Assembly (NCBI RefSeq): GCF_023204875.1
Contig: NZ_CP096247.1
Span: 2,046,001-2,110,000 of the forward strand
DNA: 64,000 bases
Direction: 5' to 3'
DNA from: Prevotella sp. E15-22
GTDB taxonomy: Bacteria; Bacteroidota; Bacteroidia; Bacteroidales; Bacteroidaceae
A program made the position numbers and the translations under genes. Numbering within the stretch: position 1 is the first letter of the stretch; every line of letters starts with the position of its first letter. Below, piece after piece: positions 61,779-64,000 of this stretch. The notes beneath the pieces are model-generated. The model did not search any database and was not told the DNA's origin. It saw only the letters and a program-made list of their open reading frames with translations.

Positions 61779-62921
61779 ATGAAAAGGTCTTTTTTCGCCA
61801 CGATACTGATATGCAGTATCCTCGTAGCATGTAACAACAAACAAAATACTAATAACGATATGGAACAGAAGTTAGAATTGACGCAGGAGTGGGACAAGGT
61901 GTTTCCGCTGAGCGAGAAGGTGAACCACAAGAAGGTGACGTTTAAAACACAGTATGGCCTAACACTAGCAGCAGACCTCTATACGCCTGCGGCGAGTGAA
62001 AAGTTAAAAGTTAAAAGTGAAAAGTTGCCTGCCATTGCCGTCTCTGGTCCTTTCGGAGCAGTGAAAGAACAGTGTAGTGGACTCTACGCCATGAAAATGG
62101 CAGAGCGTGGTTTCGTAGCACTCGCTTTCGACCCTTCATATACGGGTGAGAGCAGCGGTGAACCGCGTCGTACAGCTTCGCCCGACATCAATACCGAGGA
62201 CTTTATGGCTGCTGTCGATTTCCTGTCGAAGCAGGACAATGTGGATGCCGAACGTATTGGCATTATCGGTATCTGCGGTTGGGGTGGCATCGCACTGAAT
62301 GCTGCCGCTACCGATACTCGCATCAAGGCTACCGTAGCCTCTACGATGTATGATATGACTCGTGTCAGTGGCAACGACTATAACGATGCTTTCGACAACG
62401 AGCAGTGGCGTCATAGGAACCGCGAAAACCTTTCAAAGCAACGCCTCACCGACCCCAACGCGATGGCTGGAGGTGTGCTGGACACCGTTCCCCCACAAGC
62501 GCCTAACTTCGTGCACGACTACTACGACTATTACAAGACCCCACGCGGCTACCACAAGCGCTCCGGCAACTCTAACGACGGCTGGCGCGTCATCGGTACA
62601 CAGGCCTACGCCAACAGCCGTTTCCTCTACTACATCAACGAGATCCGCTCTGCTGTTCTCGTGATGCATGGTGCAGATGCCCATTCACGCTACTTTGGCG
62701 AGGCTGCTTATCACTATATGGTGGATGGCAAAGCCGATGGTTATAAGTTTGTTGGCGAGCCAAATCCCAACCCCGAGAACAAACAACTGCTCATCATACC
62801 AGATGCCTCTCACTGCGACCTCTACGATGGCGGCTACGAGGAAAAGGCAGGTCAGGGTCAACCCAAGAACATGATTCCGTGGGATAAGCTGGCAGAGTTT
62901 TTCACCAAGAATTTGAAGTAA
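61779..62921 (+). CDS. alpha/beta hydrolase lipoprotein (dienelactone-hydrolase/YcjY-like)
   Basis: The 380-residue protein has a lipobox (ILVAC, Cys18) and an alpha/beta-hydrolase core. The nucleophile elbow reads GIIGICGWGG with Cys166 in place of the usual Ser, as in dienelactone hydrolase. The Asp is in VMHGADAHSRY and the His in DASHCDLYDGG. Residues 74-83 (EKLKVKSEKL) come from a GTGAAAAGTTAAAAG repeat. It is the last gene of the operon, 18 bp after the flavoprotein, and a strong terminator follows. Confidence 0.82.
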   Translation: MKRSFFATILICSILVACNNKQNTNNDMEQKLELTQEWDKVFPLSEKVNHKKVTFKTQYGLTLAADLYTPAASEKLKVKSEKLPAIAVSGPFGAVKEQCSGLYAMKMAERGFVALAFDPSYTGESSGEPRRTASPDINTEDFMAAVDFLSKQDNVDAERIGIIGICGWGGIALNAAATDTRIKATVASTMYDMTRVSGNDYNDAFDNEQWRHRNRENLSKQRLTDPNAMAGGVLDTVPPQAPNFVHDYYDYYKTPRGYHKRSGNSNDGWRVIGTQAYANSRFLYYINEIRSAVLVMHGADAHSRYFGEAAYHYMVDGKADGYKFVGEPNPNPENKQLLIIPDASHCDLYDGGYEEKAGQGQPKNMIPWDKLAEFFTKNLK

Positions 62922-62999
62922 TATGAGAAGATAACGGACCGGGGGGACATGTCAGTGTCTCAAGATTTTATCCAATCTAAAGGATATCGTGTGAAGCGT

Positions 63000-63035
63000 A
63001 AAGGGCTTTCGTACAAGGATGTGCGAAGGCCCTTT
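63000..63035 (+). terminator. terminator of the hydrolase operon
   Basis: A 15-bp stem (63000-63014 with 63021-63035, two G-U pairs), loop AAGGAT and a following T-run. Confidence 0.88.
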
Positions 63036-63130
63036 TTTGTTTTCAAAGATGGGGTGGCATAGCTACAAAAAAATAATTTGAAAAATTTTATCGCGGTGGC
63101 GGTCTAAAAAATCACAGAAAGGGGAATTGG

Positions 63131-63241
63131 CTAATGCCAATTCAGGGCACAGGACTGCACGCAGAGGGTGCCGGCGATGGTGGTGATGATGGTGGCGATG
63201 ATCTGGAGCAGCTGCTTCCAGGATGAAGGGGATAGTTTCAT
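63131..63241 (-). CDS. smalltalk protein
   Basis: The 36-residue ORF encodes MKLSPSSWKQLLQIIATIIT followed by TIAGTLCVQSCALNWH. It matches the short Bacteroidetes 'smalltalk' family: a basic start, one hydrophobic helix and a conserved C near the end. The function is unknown. It usually follows a HU-like DNA-binding gene and precedes an N-acetylmuramoyl-alanine amidase gene; neither is present within reach here, so the gene looks orphaned. A structured leader with 22-bp repeats lies upstream. Confidence 0.8.
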   Translation of the reverse strand: MKLSPSSWKQLLQIIATIITTIAGTLCVQSCALNWH

Positions 63242-63305
63242 TTTTAAAAAGGATTTTTTAGTTAAACATATTATTTTTTTATTATCCGGATAGTCTCTTT
63301 GACTT

Positions 63306-63438
63306 GTTCGGGTTATCTCAACGGGGCGTTGAGATTATTCGAACAATTTGTTCGGGTTATCTCGATACCCCCTAAGGGGTTATCTCGATCGTTCGTTCGA
63401 GTTATCTGAACGAGGCGTTCGAATTATCTCGATGGGGC
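63306..63438. repeat. degenerate 22-bp tandem repeat array
   Basis: Six units (22, 22, 23, 22, 22, 22 bp) share GTTCG at the start and TTATCTCGA in the middle; units 2 and 4 are the most diverged. On the minus strand they fall between the -7 box at 63475 and the smalltalk gene. Confidence 0.8.
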
Positions 63439-63474
63439 GAAACCTGAGTCCCTTGTGGGGCTTGATTTCGTTTG

Positions 63475-63482
63475 CAAAGGTA
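63475..63482 (-). promoter_or_regulatory. -7 box upstream of the 22-bp array
   Basis: TACCTTTG on the minus strand, with no clear -33 box. A transcript would cross the array and reach the smalltalk gene after a leader of about 225 nt. Confidence 0.5.
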
Positions 63483-63540
63483 CTACATTTGGAAAGGGTC
63501 TTGTCCCTTTCTGTCCGCTTTACAAACCTAAATCTTTAAA

Positions 63541-64000
63541 TTATTTATTAATATTTTCTTCTACGTTTCTTCGGCGCGAAGAAAGTAGCAAAGAAGCATT
63601 CCCCCATCCAAGGCCTTCCCCCAAGGGAAGGATGCAAACGGGAGTCGCGGACGACCGACGACTCCCGTGCCTTTTTGGTATCGCGGGACACGCGATATTC
63701 TTTCCTACATCCCTGCTCTCGCCATCCCTTGGAAAGGGACTCACAGGACACGCGATATTCTTTCCTACATCCCTGCTTGCGCCGTCCCTTGGAAAGGGAC
63801 TCACAGGTCCGCGATGAATCGTTTTTATCGGCTGGCGCGGTGGGTAATCCGTTAAATCCGATAGATCCGTGGTCGTTTTGTTAGATAGAGTCGCTGTGTT
63901 ATCGGGGATGTCGATGCAGTAGTCCTCAGAGATGTAGTGGACGGCGGGAGGGGGAAGTTTACGGGCGAAGGGACTGACGCCCATGGCCGTGAGGATGGGA
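63541..64000 (-). CDS. uncharacterised partial open frame (3' end of a gene beyond the right edge)
   Basis: A frame open to the window edge reads about 155 codons. The first 50 or so look protein-like (LTAMGVSPFARKLPPPAVHY, ISEDYCIDIPDNTATLS). The remainder crosses a tandem 60-bp repeat (VSPFPRDGxSRDVGKNIACP twice) and hairpins and is probably not coding in origin. No family is recognised. Confidence 0.3.
   Translation of the reverse strand, partial: PILTAMGVSPFARKLPPPAVHYISEDYCIDIPDNTATLSNKTTTDLSDLTDYPPRQPIKTIHRGPVSPFPRDGASRDVGKNIACPVSPFPRDGESRDVGKNIACPAIPKRHGSRRSSATPVCILPLGEGLGWGNASLLLSSRRRNVEENINK
63638..63668. terminator. terminator-like hairpin
   Basis: ACGGGAGTCG (63638-63647) pairs with CGACTCCCGT (63659-63668), followed on the plus strand by GCCTTTTT. 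Confidence 0.5.
63686..63805. repeat. tandem 60-bp repeat
   Basis: Two copies (63686-63745 and 63746-63805) differ at only a few positions. Each contains the self-complementary CCCTTGGAAAGGG. As 60 is a multiple of 3, any frame stays open through both. Confidence 0.92.

Larger units (their letters stand above)
62922..64000. other. repeat-rich region with one small gene
   Basis: About 1.1 kb. It holds a terminator (63000-63035), the smalltalk gene (63131-63241), a 22-bp repeat array (63306-63438), a minus-strand -7 box (63475-63482), several hairpins (63492-63511, 63566-63584, 63638-63668) and a tandem 60-bp repeat (63686-63805). A partial open frame enters from the right edge. Confidence 0.7.

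Noticed and set aside
62949..63062. Plus-strand ORF of about 37 codons after the hydrolase gene
   Set aside because: Its sequence is formed largely by the terminator stem; no ribosome-binding site or family resemblance.
63348..63539. Plus-strand frame of 63 codons over the 22-bp repeats
   Set aside because: It is repeat sequence read in one frame with no protein-like features.

Overview
The window looks like a chromosomal segment from a Bacteroidales bacterium of the Prevotella/Segatella type. The evidence is many promoters of the Bacteroidetes form (TTTG, about 19-20 nt, then TAnnTTTG), a menaquinone gene set, families largely confined to Bacteroidetes (TGS-domain nucleoside kinase, DUF4835, DUF3943, DUF3127, DUF5107, smalltalk protein, C-terminal GIYDLQGRRL-type tails) and a base composition near half GC. 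No rRNA or tRNA gene, CRISPR array, transposase or phage structural gene was seen.

Layout. 1-7.7 kb: menaquinone genes (ROK protein, hotdog thioesterase, menF, menD; then greA, menB and a partial menC), interrupted by a convergent nucleoside kinase. 7.8-10.9 kb: a secreted beta-helix carbohydrate-binding protein and a DsbD-type thiol:disulfide interchange protein. 10.9-21.5 kb: a carbohydrate locus without SusC/SusD (MFS sugar porter, DUF5107-TPR protein, GH35, GH2) with a divergent AraC regulator and a palindrome between the two promoters. 21.4-23.7 kb: SGNH hydrolase, ketopantoate reductase family protein, nitroreductase.

23.8-31.8 kb: a defence island. A four-helix-bundle protein gene lies between two arrays of the same 9-bp repeat. 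Next comes a type I restriction-modification system of the EcoR124-like class (hsdR, hsdS, hsdM), then about 870 bp of gene-free, highly structured DNA whose two ends are 41-bp inverted repeats carrying the -33 boxes of the flanking divergent promoters. 31.8-52.3 kb is mostly core genome: redox-type C_GCAxxG_C_C protein, exonuclease III, ribH, recF with a DUF721 partner, CTP protease, dCMP deaminase, M3 peptidase, MgtC, a protease-like TPR protein without its catalytic His, recN, DUF4835, DUF3943 with a tiny coupled secreted ORF, coaBC, a DEDDh exonuclease, dnaN and an SSB-like DUF3127 protein.

52.3-64 kb is accessory: flavodoxin-like reductases, secreted proteins of unknown function, two AraC regulators, a phosphohexomutase with altered active-site loops followed by a frameshifted small gene at an A9 tract, an operon of an amidohydrolase-ABM fusion, a cyclophilin-like lipoprotein, a flavoprotein and an alpha/beta hydrolase, and a final kilobase of repeats and hairpins holding a 36-residue smalltalk protein gene. 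Function calls rest on recognised motifs and neighbourhood only; no database search was run.
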